A stretch of DNA of 64,000 nucleotides from Nonomuraea thailandensis. Lineage in GTDB: Bacteria > Actinomycetota > Actinomycetes > Streptosporangiales > Streptosporangiaceae. The notes beneath the pieces were generated by a model, which worked only from the letters and a program-made list of their open reading frames with translations, ran no database searches and was not told where the DNA came from. Shown here piece by piece: positions 45,854 through 54,219 of this stretch. How positions within the stretch are numbered: the stretch's first letter is position 1; each line of letters opens with the position of its first letter. The stretch is taken from the NCBI RefSeq assembly GCF_024172165.1, contig NZ_JAMZEB010000002.1:8964501-9028500 (forward strand). Direction: 5' to 3'. A program made the translations under genes and the position numbers.

Positions 45854-46036
45854 CTACTCGCGCTCGGCGGCCGCCTGGGCCTCGCGGCGCTCGATGATGC
45901 GGCGGGTGTAGGGAATGACCTCTACGACGCGGCTGCCGAGGTAGGCGCCGATGAAGGCGAGGACCACGAGCACGATGGGGCTGGTGGCCATGCCGTTCAG
46001 GGTGACGAAGGCCTGCAGGATCGCGTCGAGCGCCAT
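45854..46036 (-). CDS. Small single-span membrane protein
   Basis: The 60-residue protein starts MALDAILQAFVTLNG, has one hydrophobic helix (SPIVLVVLAFIGAYLGSRVV) and ends in a charged helix (TRRIIERREAQAAAERE). GGAG lies 9 bases before the ATG. I know no family for it. It lies between a ROK gene and the purH terminator. Confidence 0.6.
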   Translation of the reverse strand: MALDAILQAFVTLNGMATSPIVLVVLAFIGAYLGSRVVEVIPYTRRIIERREAQAAAERE

Positions 46037-46112
46037 AGGTGAACTCCGGGGGACGAGGACCGGGGAAGGAGTTCAGAGTAGCCCGAGCTCAGGTGTGCTC
46101 GCCGCAAAAACG

Positions 46113-46149
46113 GATAAGGGGTGACATATTGATCATGTCACCCCTTATC
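46113..46149 (-). terminator. Strong Rho-independent terminator of purN-purH
   Basis: GATAAGGGGTGACAT (46113-46127) pairs perfectly with ATGTCACCCCTTATC (46135-46149) across a 7-base loop: a 15-bp stem. On the minus strand it is followed by CCGTTTTTG. It begins 17 bases after the purH stop. Confidence 0.92.
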
Positions 46150-46166
46150 GCCAGACCTGGTAGCGA

Positions 46167-47720
46167 TCAGTGGAAGAAGTGGCGGGTGCCGGTGAAGTAC
46201 AGGCTCGCGCCGGCCTTCTTCGCCGCCTCGATCACCAGCTCGTCCCTGATGGACCCGCCGGGCTCCACGATGGCGCGCACGCCGGCCTCCAGCAGCACCT
46301 CCAGCCCGTCAGGGAACGGGAAGAACGCGTCGGAGGCCGCCACCGACCCGGCCACGCGCTCGCCCGCCCGGGTGACGGCCAGGCGGCAGGAGTCGACCCG
46401 GTTCACCTGGCCCATGCCGACGCCCACGGTGGCGCCGCCACTGGCCAGGAGGATGGCGTTCGACTTCACCGAGCGGCAGGCGCGCCAGGCGAACTCCAGG
46501 TCCGCCAGCACCTCCGGCGAGACCGGCTCGCCGGCCTTGAGCTCCCACTGCGCGGCCGAGTCGCCGCTCGCGTCCACGCGGTCCACGGTCTGCACGAGCA
46601 GGCCGCCGTCGATCCTGCGGAACTCGGTCGGCGACGAGGGGCCCTCAGGGCAGGCCAGCAGGCGCAGGCTCTTCTTGGCGCGCAAGACCTCCAGCGCCTC
46701 CTCGTCGTAGGAGGGGGCGATGACGACCTCGGTGAACACGTCGGCGATCTGCCGGGCCAGCTCCGCCGTGACGGCCCGGTTCACGGCGATCACGCCGCCG
46801 TACGCCGAGACGGGGTCACAGGCGTGCGCCTTGCGGTGCGCGTCGGCGACGTCGGCCCCGATGGCGATGCCGCACGGGTTCTGGTGCTTGATGATGGCCA
46901 CGGCGGGCTCGGCGAAGTCCCACGCGGCCCGCCAGGCGGCGTCGGCGTCGAGGTAGTTGTTGTACGACATCTCCTTGCCGTGCAGCTGCTCGGCGCCCGC
47001 CAGCCCGCCGGTCCCGGCCGTGCCGCCCGCGTAGAGCGCCGCGCGCTGGTGCGGGTTCTCGCCGTAGCGCAGGGTAGCCTTGCGCTCGTACGCCGTCCCG
47101 GCGAACTCGGGGAACTCCTCGCCGTCACCCACGTACGTGCCCGCGAACCAGTTGGCCACGGCCACGTCGTACGACGCCGTGTGCGCGTAGGCGATGCCCG
47201 CCAGCCGCCGCCGCTCGGTCAGCGTGAAGCCGCCCTCGGACAGGGCGTCGCGCACGTCGCCGTAGAAGCTCGGGTTGACCACGACCGCGCAGGTGTTGTG
47301 GTTCTTGGCGGCGCCGCGGATCATGGCGGGGCCGCCGATGTCGATCTGCTCGACGCACTCCTCGTCGGACGCCCCGGAGGCCACCGTCTCCTGGAACGGA
47401 TACAGGTTCACCACGACGAGCTGGAACGGGTCGATCTCCAGCTCTTCGAGCTGCGCCACGTGGTGCGGCTTGGTGACGTCGGCGAGCAGCCCGGCGTGCA
47501 CGCGCGGGTGCAGCGTCTTGACCCGCCCGTCCAGGCACTCGGGGAACCCGGTGAGCTGCTCCACCTTCGTCACCGGAATGCCGTAGGAGGAGATCGCGGC
47601 GGCCGTGCCCCCGGTCGAGACGATCTCCACTCCGGCGCCGTCGAGGGCTCTGGCCAGCTCCTCGAGCCCGGACTTGTCGTAAACAGCGATCAGCGCGCGC
47701 CGGATGGCGATGCGAGTCAC
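46167..47720 (-). CDS. purH: Bifunctional AICAR formyltransferase / IMP cyclohydrolase
   Basis: Catalyses the last two steps of IMP synthesis. The 517-residue protein has an N-terminal cyclohydrolase domain (ALIAVYDKSGLEELARAL, STGGTAAAI, GRVKTLHPRVHAGLL) and the formyltransferase domain with IIKHQNPCGIAIG and 'LRYGENPHQRAALY'. The GTG start at 47720 follows AGGAGGGG by 7 bases and overlaps the purN stop by 4 bases (GTGA). A perfect terminator follows. Confidence 0.97.
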   Translation of the reverse strand: MTRIAIRRALIAVYDKSGLEELARALDGAGVEIVSTGGTAAAISSYGIPVTKVEQLTGFPECLDGRVKTLHPRVHAGLLADVTKPHHVAQLEELEIDPFQLVVVNLYPFQETVASGASDEECVEQIDIGGPAMIRGAAKNHNTCAVVVNPSFYGDVRDALSEGGFTLTERRRLAGIAYAHTASYDVAVANWFAGTYVGDGEEFPEFAGTAYERKATLRYGENPHQRAALYAGGTAGTGGLAGAEQLHGKEMSYNNYLDADAAWRAAWDFAEPAVAIIKHQNPCGIAIGADVADAHRKAHACDPVSAYGGVIAVNRAVTAELARQIADVFTEVVIAPSYDEEALEVLRAKKSLRLLACPEGPSSPTEFRRIDGGLLVQTVDRVDASGDSAAQWELKAGEPVSPEVLADLEFAWRACRSVKSNAILLASGGATVGVGMGQVNRVDSCRLAVTRAGERVAGSVAASDAFFPFPDGLEVLLEAGVRAIVEPGGSIRDELVIEAAKKAGASLYFTGTRHFFH

Positions 47721-48346
47721 GTGGATTCCCCTCCTGTGTGGTTGCCGATTCGGACGGTACGTCCGCTGACCGTCCAGCCCTCGCGGACCATCCGGCCGAC
47801 GGTCTCGACGAGCAGCCGGCGCTCGACCGTCTTGATGCGCTCGTGCAGGACCGCCTCGTCGTCGTCTGGTAGCACGGGCACCGCCTCCTGCGCCACGATC
47901 GGCCCCGTGTCGATCCCCTCGTCGGCCAGCATCACGGTGCAGCCGGTCACCTTGACCCCGTGGGCCAGCGCGTCCCGCACGCCGTGGGCGCCGGGGAACG
48001 ACGGCAGCAGGGCCGGGTGCGTGTTCAGCACGGGGAACGCGTCGAGTGTCGGCGTACCCAAAATTTTCATGAAGCCCGCGGACACGACCAGGTCGGGCTC
48101 GTACGATGCGATCTTGGCCGCGATGGCCGCATCCCACTCCACCCGCGTCGCATAATCGCCCACTTTTTCGACAAAAGTCGGGACATTTGCCCTGGTAGCC
48201 CTTGCCAGCCCCTCGATCCCATCCCTGTCGGCACCGATCGCGACCACACGAGCCCCGTACGACGGGTCGGCGGAAGCGTCCAGCAGGGCCTGTAGGTTGG
48301 TTCCAGAGCCGGAGACGAGGACGACGAGCCGCCCAGCCTTAGACAC
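47717..48346 (-). CDS. purN: Phosphoribosylglycinamide formyltransferase
   Basis: Transfers formyl from 10-formyl-THF to GAR in purine synthesis. The 209-residue protein has VLVSGSGTNLQALLDA (phosphate-binding loop), FMKILGTPTLDAFP, the catalytic Asn-His pair in LNTHPALLPSF and 'DEGIDTGPIVAQ' with the catalytic Asp. Several overlapping GTG codons lie at the start; I chose GTG 48346 (MSKAGRL), 5 bases after GGAG. It is translationally coupled to purH. Confidence 0.96.
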   Translation of the reverse strand: MSKAGRLVVLVSGSGTNLQALLDASADPSYGARVVAIGADRDGIEGLARATRANVPTFVEKVGDYATRVEWDAAIAAKIASYEPDLVVSAGFMKILGTPTLDAFPVLNTHPALLPSFPGAHGVRDALAHGVKVTGCTVMLADEGIDTGPIVAQEAVPVLPDDDEAVLHERIKTVERRLLVETVGRMVREGWTVSGRTVRIGNHTGGEST

Positions 48347-48420
48347 ACACACTCCAATGAGGAAACAGGGTGGGGGTCACAGGGTATCTGTTCATCGCCC
48401 GGCGACGCAGAGGAGGTCAG

Positions 48421-48840
48421 GTGTCGACACCGGTGAAGGCACCGGCAGGCCAGCAGCCCGCGGAGTCAGCGGGCCGCCGAGCGATCTGGTTGTCCATCGC
48501 AGCGCTGGCCATGACGTTCATGTTGCCGCTGGCCGGCCTGGTCATGGCGGCGTTCGCGCTGGTGGCCGGGGTCCGGGCGCTGCCCCTGCTGAAGGGCGCG
48601 GGCCGGCCCACGGGCGTGGCGGTGGGCGGCATCACCGTCTCTGCGCTCGCGCTGGCCCTGTCGGCCGGGGCCACGGGGATGCAGCTCTACCTCATGGACG
48701 AATACTCCGCCTACCAGGAGTGCATGAAGGGCGCCGGCACGGTGTCCGCTCAGGGCGAGTGCTTCACCCAGTTCAGGGACGCCGCGCAGCGCAAGCTGCC
48801 GGCGGACGTGCTCGAAGTCCTCGGAGCCATGCAGCCGTGA
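48421..48840 (+). CDS. Small membrane protein with two predicted helices
   Basis: The 139-residue protein starts GTG (MSTPVKAPAGQ), 5 bases after GAGGAGG. Two membrane segments (AIWLSIAALAMTFMLPLAGLVMAAFALVAGV as one long stretch, and VAVGGITVSALALALSAGA) precede an extracellular C-terminal part with two Cys (YQECMKGAG, GECFTQFRD). The layout resembles DUF4190-like actinobacterial proteins, but identity is uncertain. It is divergent from purN. Confidence 0.75.
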   Translation: MSTPVKAPAGQQPAESAGRRAIWLSIAALAMTFMLPLAGLVMAAFALVAGVRALPLLKGAGRPTGVAVGGITVSALALALSAGATGMQLYLMDEYSAYQECMKGAGTVSAQGECFTQFRDAAQRKLPADVLEVLGAMQP

Positions 48841-48883
48841 TCAGCCTGAGGCCGCGACGTCCGATCAGCCCGCAACGGGCGAC

Positions 48884-49022
48884 CAGTCGCGGCCCAGGCG
48901 CACGGGCCGACGTAGATCAGTCGCGGTCCCACGCGCACGGATCGACGTAGATCAGTCGCGGTCCCACGCATACGGATCGACGTAGATCAGTCGCGGTCCC
49001 ACGCATACGGATCGACGTAGAT
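48884..49022. repeat. 35-bp tandem repeat, four units, at the 3' end of the DUF6350 gene
   Basis: The units are 48884-48917 (34 bp, most diverged), 48918-48952, 48953-48987 and 48988-49022; the last two are identical. On the minus strand each reads as IYVDPYAWDRD. The unit nearest the gene supplies its true C-terminus, and the TGA stop spans a unit junction. Confidence 0.9.
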
Positions 49023-50612
49023 CACGTGTCCCCCGCGGTCGTCCGACTCGTCCACGATGTCCTTGCGCGGCGGCCGGGCGGCCGGTGCCGGCTCCGGCGG
49101 GCGCGGACGGGCCTGGGCCTGCGTCTCCGCCTCGGCCGACGCGTGCTCGTCCTGCCAGTCGTCCCTGATGACCGGGATCTCCTGGGTGTCGGCCTCCGTG
49201 GCGTCCATCCAGTGGCCGGGCAGCGGGCGCGGGTCCGACTCGGCCAGGCCCACCCTGCTGGCCGCCTTCGCCAGCGCTGCGCCCGCCTTGCGTACGGGAG
49301 CGGCGGCCTTGTCGAGCGGCGCCCTGGCCTTCTTGTTGAGCAGCAGCAGGTTCGTCACGCCCGCCGAGATGCCCGCGGCGACGCCTGCCTCCAGCGCCAC
49401 CGACAGGGCCACCTCCCACGGCGAGGGCCCGACCGTCGCCAGCCGCCCGCCGCCGATGGGCCCGCCGGACAGCGCCGCCAGCAGCCCGGCGACGAGCCCC
49501 GTCGTGACCCCGGTGAGGAACCCCCACAGCGGGGCCGCCTCGTACGACGGCGACGGCGAGATCCTGGCGACCATCACCCCCGCCACGGCCCCGGCCGCGA
49601 ACGGCACCGCGACCACCGCCATCATCCACGCCGGCACGGGGCCGCTCTCCGGCAGCGCCCCGAGCAGGGGCAGGCTGGGCACGGTGCCGAGCTGCACGCC
49701 GGTGGGCGCGACCAGGGTGTCGGCGCCGATGGCGAACCCGGGCCCGGCGATGTAGGAGAAGGCCCAGACGACGGCGTTCAGCAGGTAGAGCAGCTGGAGC
49801 AGCGCCAGCAGCACGCCGCCCACGAATCCGGGCGACAGCACGCCCGACAGCTCCTCGACCTGGTCGAAGTTGAGCACGAAGGCGATCAGCACCAGCACGA
49901 ACCCGGCCACGAGCAGCAGCGCCGTGGCGACCGCCGTGCCGACCGTCAGGGCGCGCACGCGCTCGGGCAGCAGCCGCAACATCACCCGCCACGGCCCGAT
50001 CATGCGCGCCGTGGCCAGCGAGCCCGCCAGGAACGCCAGCACGAAGTGGCTGAGCAGCGCCTCCCCGATGAACGGCTGGGTGATCTCGTTGCTCGTCACG
50101 AGCGCGATCAGGCCCGCGAGCAGCGCGTACGGGGCCGCCAGCGACACCCCGGCCTGCACCACCAGCACGAGCTGGGCGCGGCGGCGAGCCCCCGCCTGCT
50201 CCTTGGGGCTGTTCTTCGGCAGCCGGGCGGGCAGACGCAGCCGCAGGTCGGCGTCACGGGCCATCCAGCGGCCCGCGCGGTAGAGCAGCACGGCGGGCAG
50301 GATCATCAGCCCGAGAGGCAGCAGCCCGACCCGCCCCCCGGGGATGGCGAACCCGGCGTGGTGCGCGGCCAGCCACAGCTGCGCCGCCGTACGGAACACT
50401 CCCGGCAGCCCGGCGCCCAGCGTGCCGCGCGGCGCGGCGATCCACCCGACCAGGGTGAGCGTGGTGAGCGCGGCCAGGCCGACGCCCAGCGTGAAGACGG
50501 CGGCCAGCATGCCTGAGACCGGCAGCGGCCGCCTGGTCTCGTCGTCGTCGCCCGCGAGCTTGCCAAGCATCGACCGGGGGCCTGTACGAAGCTGGTCGAG
50601 GATCGCCGTCAC
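48987..50612 (-). CDS. DUF6350 (PerM-like) polytopic membrane protein
   Basis: The 541-residue protein has about ten hydrophobic helices (from MLAAVFTLGVGLAALTTLTLVGWIAA on) and a hydrophilic C-terminal tail from about residue 420. Family DUF6350 includes mycobacterial PerM, needed for cell division under some stresses; that link is by family and position next to purN and sucCD, the usual actinobacterial neighbourhood. The start is GTG 50612. The C-terminal sequence IYVDPYAWDRD is encoded by one unit of a 35-bp tandem repeat that continues past the stop. Confidence 0.85.
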   Translation of the reverse strand: MTAILDQLRTGPRSMLGKLAGDDDETRRPLPVSGMLAAVFTLGVGLAALTTLTLVGWIAAPRGTLGAGLPGVFRTAAQLWLAAHHAGFAIPGGRVGLLPLGLMILPAVLLYRAGRWMARDADLRLRLPARLPKNSPKEQAGARRRAQLVLVVQAGVSLAAPYALLAGLIALVTSNEITQPFIGEALLSHFVLAFLAGSLATARMIGPWRVMLRLLPERVRALTVGTAVATALLLVAGFVLVLIAFVLNFDQVEELSGVLSPGFVGGVLLALLQLLYLLNAVVWAFSYIAGPGFAIGADTLVAPTGVQLGTVPSLPLLGALPESGPVPAWMMAVVAVPFAAGAVAGVMVARISPSPSYEAAPLWGFLTGVTTGLVAGLLAALSGGPIGGGRLATVGPSPWEVALSVALEAGVAAGISAGVTNLLLLNKKARAPLDKAAAPVRKAGAALAKAASRVGLAESDPRPLPGHWMDATEADTQEIPVIRDDWQDEHASAEAETQAQARPRPPEPAPAARPPRKDIVDESDDRGGHVIYVDPYAWDRD

Positions 50613-50942
50613 ACGGCGATTTTCTCAATCTTTCCCAACCAAAGCTTGGTTGACGCGCCGGGATGGGCCCTCCATCTGTTACGGCGCGCCTGTTTCCATC
50701 TGTCACGGCGCGCCCGCTTCCATCCGTTACGGCTTCGCGGGCTCACCCCACACGCCGTCGCGGGCTCGCCCCTGTCCAGGGAGACGCCTCTGACCCGTTC
50801 AGTGGCGCGCCGCCGTCACGACGCGCAGTGGGCCGGTGCCGTGGCGACCTCTGAGCCATGGGCGCACGAAACCCCCGAACCGCCCGCGAGGACTTCCAGG
50901 CGACGCCCCACCCGCATCGGCCGGTCCGCCACCCCCACGCAC
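50613..50942. other. Gap between DUF6350 and sucD with 24-bp repeats
   Basis: No convincing gene is seen; short frames on the plus strand are Arg/Pro-rich shadows. The DUF6350 promoter must lie here. Three imperfect 24-bp units (50672-50695, 50696-50719, 50720-50743) share CCATC-GT-ACGGC. Confidence 0.6.
50672..50743. repeat. 24-bp tandem repeat, three units
   Basis: CCATCTGTTACGGCGCGCC and two variants follow each other exactly every 24 bases, starting 60 bases upstream of the DUF6350 start. The length is a multiple of three, but the frame is not otherwise protein-like. Confidence 0.75.
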
Positions 50943-50980
50943 GCGAAAGCCCCGCTCGGCCAGGCCGGGCGGGGCTTCGC
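50943..50980 (-). terminator. Terminator of sucC-sucD
   Basis: AGCCCCGC (50948-50955) pairs with GCGGGGCT (50969-50976), extended by GCGA/TCGC. It begins 14 bases past the sucD stop, and TTTCGC follows on the minus strand. Confidence 0.7.
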
Positions 50981-50994
50981 GGAGAGAAAGGCCG

Positions 50995-51870
50995 TCAGCG
51001 GGCCTGCATGATCTCGCGCATGAGGCGGGCCGTCTCGGAGGGGGTCTTGCCGACGCGGACGCCGACCTTCTCCAGGGCCTCCTTCTTGGCCTGGGCGGTG
51101 CCGGCGGAGCCGGACACGATGGCGCCCGCGTGGCCCATCGTCTTGCCCTCGGGGGCCGTGAAGCCCGCCACGTAGGCCACGACCGGCTTGGTGACGTGCT
51201 GCTCGATGTAGGCCGCGGCCCGCTCCTCGGCGTCGCCGCCGATCTCGCCGATCATGACGATCGCGTCGGTGCCTGGGTCCTCCTGGAAGGCCTGGAGGGC
51301 GTCGATGTGCGTGGTGCCGATCACGGGGTCGCCGCCGATGCCCACGGCCGTGGAGAAGCCGAAGTCACGCAGCTCGTACATGAGCTGGTAGGTGAGCGTG
51401 CCCGACTTGGAGACCAGGCCGATGCGGCCGGCGGTGGTGATGTCGGCGGGGATGATGCCGGCGTTGGAGGCGCCGGGCGAGGCGATGCCGGGGCAGTTGG
51501 GGCCGATGATGCGGGTCTTGTTGCCCTTCTCGACCGCGTACGCCCAGAACTCGGTGGAGTCGTGAACGGGCACGCCCTCGGTGATCACGACGCAGAGCGG
51601 GATCTCGGCGTCGATGGCCTCCTTGACCGCGTCCTTGGTGAACTTCGGCGGCACGAACACGACCGACACGTCGGCGCCGGTGGCCTCCATGGCCTCCGCG
51701 ACCGTGCCGAACACGGGCAGGCCCTCGTGCGTGGTGCCGGCCTTGCGGGCGTTCACGCCGCCGACGACCTTGGCGCCGGAGGCGAGCATGCGGCGGGTGT
51801 GCTTGGTGCCCTCGCCACCGGTCATGCCCTGAACGATGATCTTGCTGTTCTCAGTCAACCAGATGGCCAT
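50995..51870 (-). CDS. sucD: Succinyl-CoA synthetase alpha subunit
   Basis: The 291-residue subunit binds CoA and carries the phosphohistidine. It has 'IIVQGMTGGEGTKHTRRML', GPNCPGIASPG, 'VSKSGTLTYQLMYEL' and the active-site His in MGHAGAIVSG. With SucC it converts succinyl-CoA to succinate with nucleotide phosphorylation in the TCA cycle. It starts 3 bases after sucC ends. Confidence 0.97.
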   Translation of the reverse strand: MAIWLTENSKIIVQGMTGGEGTKHTRRMLASGAKVVGGVNARKAGTTHEGLPVFGTVAEAMEATGADVSVVFVPPKFTKDAVKEAIDAEIPLCVVITEGVPVHDSTEFWAYAVEKGNKTRIIGPNCPGIASPGASNAGIIPADITTAGRIGLVSKSGTLTYQLMYELRDFGFSTAVGIGGDPVIGTTHIDALQAFQEDPGTDAIVMIGEIGGDAEERAAAYIEQHVTKPVVAYVAGFTAPEGKTMGHAGAIVSGSAGTAQAKKEALEKVGVRVGKTPSETARLMREIMQAR

Positions 51871-51873
51871 GGG

Positions 51874-53055
51874 TCACGCACCTACCGCAGCGAGCTCGGC
51901 GGCGCGCTTGGCCGCTTCGTCCATCGTGTCTACCAGCTCGACGCGCGGAAGCGCGGCGTCGGCCAGGATCTGCCGCCCGAGCAGGGCGTTGTTGCCGTCG
52001 AGGCGGACCACCAGCGGGTGGGTCACGGCCTCGCCGCGGCTCTCCAGCAGCTTGAACGCCGAGACGATGCCATTGGCGACGGCGTCGCAGGCGGTGATGC
52101 CGCCGAAGACGTTCACGAAGATCGACTTGACGCTCGGGTCGGAGAGGATGATCTCCAGGCCCGCGGCCATCACCTCGGCCGAGGCGCCGCCGCCGATGTC
52201 GAGGAAGTTGGCGGGGGACGGCTTGCCGGGGAACGCCTCGCCGGCGTAGGCGACCACGTCGAGGGTGGACATGACCAGGCCCGCGCCGTTGCCGATGATG
52301 CCGACGTTGCCGTCGAGCTTGACGTAGTTGAGGTCCTTCTCCTTGGCCTTGGCCTCGAGCGGGTCCTCGGCGGCCTTGTCGGCCAGCGCCTCGTGGTCGG
52401 CCTGGCGGAAGCCGGCGTTGTCGTCGAGGGTGACCTTGCCGTCGAGGGCCTTCACCTGGCCGTCGGCCGACAGGATCATGGGGTTGACCTCGACGAGCGT
52501 GGCGTCCTCGTCGACGAAGCAGCACCAGAGCTTCTCGATGAGTTCGGCGGCGCCGTCGAGCGCCTTCTCCGGCAGGCCGCCGGCCACCGCGATCTCGCGG
52601 GCCTTGGCGCGGTCGATGCCCGCCAGGGCGGAGACCGGGACCTTGGCGACCTTGTCCGGGGAGGTGTGGGCGACCTCTTCGATGTCCATGCCGCCGGCGG
52701 CGGAGCAGATCGCGAGGAACGTGCGGTTGGCGCGGTCGAGCAGGAAGGAGAAGTAGTACTCCTCCGCGATCGCGCTGGCCTCCTCGATGAGGACCTTGTG
52801 GACCGTGTGGCCCTTGATGTCCATGCCGAGGATGACCTCGGCCTTGGTCACGGCGTCGGCGGCGTCGTCGGCCACCTTCACGCCGCCGGCCTTACCGCGG
52901 CCACCGGTCTTGACCTGGGCCTTGACGACAACGCGCCCGGTCAGCTCCTCGGCGGCCGACCGGACCTCCTCCACAGTGTGGGCGACGATGCCGCGCGGCA
53001 CAGGGATGCCGTAGTCAGCGAAGAGCTCCTTCGCCTGATGTTCGAACAGGTCCAC
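51874..53055 (-). CDS. sucC: Succinyl-CoA synthetase beta subunit
   Basis: The 393-residue subunit has an ATP-grasp nucleotide-binding domain (MDLFEHQAKELFADYGIPVP, 'VVKAQVKTGGRGKAGGVK') and the C-terminal CoA-ligase-type domain (NFLDIGGGASAEVMAAGLEIIL, 'NVFGGITACDAVANGIV'). It is the first gene of the sucCD pair. A perfect palindrome lies 94 bases upstream of its start. Confidence 0.97.
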   Translation of the reverse strand: MDLFEHQAKELFADYGIPVPRGIVAHTVEEVRSAAEELTGRVVVKAQVKTGGRGKAGGVKVADDAADAVTKAEVILGMDIKGHTVHKVLIEEASAIAEEYYFSFLLDRANRTFLAICSAAGGMDIEEVAHTSPDKVAKVPVSALAGIDRAKAREIAVAGGLPEKALDGAAELIEKLWCCFVDEDATLVEVNPMILSADGQVKALDGKVTLDDNAGFRQADHEALADKAAEDPLEAKAKEKDLNYVKLDGNVGIIGNGAGLVMSTLDVVAYAGEAFPGKPSPANFLDIGGGASAEVMAAGLEIILSDPSVKSIFVNVFGGITACDAVANGIVSAFKLLESRGEAVTHPLVVRLDGNNALLGRQILADAALPRVELVDTMDEAAKRAAELAAVGA

Positions 53056-53148
53056 GAGGGTCCGTCCTTGCTTATCCGACTGATGTTCGACGCCCCGGGC
53101 AACCCGTGCGTGCCGGGCGTTTCCGCCAGTGAAGCCTAGCCCGAAGCT

Positions 53149-53164
53149 TGACCTGCCCAGGTCA
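53149..53164. promoter_or_regulatory. Perfect 16-bp palindrome upstream of sucC
   Basis: TGACCTG-CC-CAGGTCA lies in the 280-bp divergent gap between sucC and the secreted-paralog genes, 94 bases before the sucC start. The same CAGGTCA/TGACCTG arms recur upstream of the WhiB gene at 59453-59491. Confidence 0.5.
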
Positions 53165-53335
53165 CCGGGTCGCGGTTCTTCCGCTATGTGACGGTGATCT
53201 CACTTCCTCAGCATGGCATCTGCACGGAAATTGCATGAATTAGTCGCCATATGACCCGGCGCTCGATATATGGTCGTGATCTTCCAATGGCAGGCTTGCC
53301 CCCCGCTCCTCTTGGTAATGCTGAAGGAAACCCGA

Positions 53336-54148
53336 ATGAAGCGAATTCTCGCGGGTCTGACGCTGGCGTCGTGCGCCGCGCTCATGGCCGCCACGCCGGC
53401 GCAGGCCGCGCCCGTGAACCCGGTGAAGGCCCTGAAGAAGCAGTACGTGGCCGGGCATGGAGTGCGGGTCTCGGAGACGGCCCGAACGACCATGAACGGG
53501 AAGACCGGAACGGTGCGGACGACCACCGGCGCCCTGGGATTCGGTAAGTCGGGAGTCGTCGCCGCCGATCTTCGTTTCAGGGAGAAGGGCGGGGCGGCCG
53601 GCCTCTCGCCGTCGCGGAGTATCACCGTGGGTAAGCACACGTATGTCCAGGGCGGGATATACACGCAGGATTTGCCCGAGGGCAAGAAGTGGGTCCGGTA
53701 CGCGGACCCCTCGGTGATCTACACCAGCCAGCCGCTCGACGTCTTCGACTCCAAGGTGCTCAAGGCGCTCGTCTCCAAGGCCAAGAGCTCCAAGGGTGGA
53801 ACGTACCGGGGCACGCTGACGTTCGCCGACGTCAGCAAGCTCTACGGCGAGAAGATCGACAAGAGGCTGGGCAAGATCAAGATCAACTATGCCCTCGGCC
53901 TCAACTCCAAGGGCCTGATCACCTCGGTCCGCAGTGAGTACACGATGGACTTCGGCATTCTCGGGAGCACGACCGCCACCGTGAACACCCGGTTCACGGG
54001 CTGGGGCGCCAAGATCACGGTCAAGGCCCCGCCATCCGACCAGGTGGTCGACTACAGCGACCTCGGGACCGAGACGGATGTCCCGCAGGAGATCCCGAAC
54101 GGCTCGCTGAACTCGCTCGGCAAGGTCGAGGCCCCCTCGGCCCGCTGA
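53336..54148 (+). CDS. Secreted protein, first of three tandem paralogs
   Basis: The 270-residue protein has a signal peptide (MKRILAGLTLASCAALMAATPAQA, cleavage AQA-A). Its mature part shares a string of motifs with the next two genes: NPVKALKKQYVAGHGV, 'GFGKSGVVAADLRF', DLPEGKKWV, SQPLDV..., 'LKALVSKAKSS', 'GLITSVRSEY' and VNTRFTGWGAKITVKAPP. The pattern of paired beta strands with a hydrophobic helix resembles LolA/LppX-LprG-type lipid-carrier folds, but that is only a guess. There is no Cys lipobox, so it is released or wall-held. AAGGA lies 8 bases before ATG 53336; the upstream frame was rejected. Confidence 0.85.
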   Translation: MKRILAGLTLASCAALMAATPAQAAPVNPVKALKKQYVAGHGVRVSETARTTMNGKTGTVRTTTGALGFGKSGVVAADLRFREKGGAAGLSPSRSITVGKHTYVQGGIYTQDLPEGKKWVRYADPSVIYTSQPLDVFDSKVLKALVSKAKSSKGGTYRGTLTFADVSKLYGEKIDKRLGKIKINYALGLNSKGLITSVRSEYTMDFGILGSTTATVNTRFTGWGAKITVKAPPSDQVVDYSDLGTETDVPQEIPNGSLNSLGKVEAPSAR

Positions 54149-54154
54149 GCCGTT

Positions 54155-54182
54155 CGCCGGGACCGGCTCCCCGGCCCCGGCG
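54155..54182 (+). terminator. GC hairpin between first and second paralog
   Basis: CGCCGGG (54155-54161) pairs with CCCGGCG (54176-54182), with an inner CCGG/CCGG extension. There is no T-run. It begins 6 bases after the first stop and 38 bases before the second start. Confidence 0.4.
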
Positions 54183-54219
54183 ACACCTCAACTCCCCCTC
54201 AACATTCAAGGAAATCCGC

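Noticed and set aside
46170..48155. Long plus-strand frame over purH and purN
   Set aside because: Low-complexity Val/Arg/Gly translation opposite two well-known enzymes; a GC shadow.
48884..49022. CRISPR array
   Set aside because: The 35-bp units are contiguous with no spacers, and there are no cas genes.
50663..50854. Small protein with PSVTAR repeats over the 24-bp units
   Set aside because: The frame has no ribosome site and becomes Arg/Pro-rich; the repeat length alone explains the periodicity.
53187..53204. CRP-type site (TGTGA...TCAC) upstream of sucC
   Set aside because: The spacer is 8 bases where the consensus needs 6, so it does not fit.
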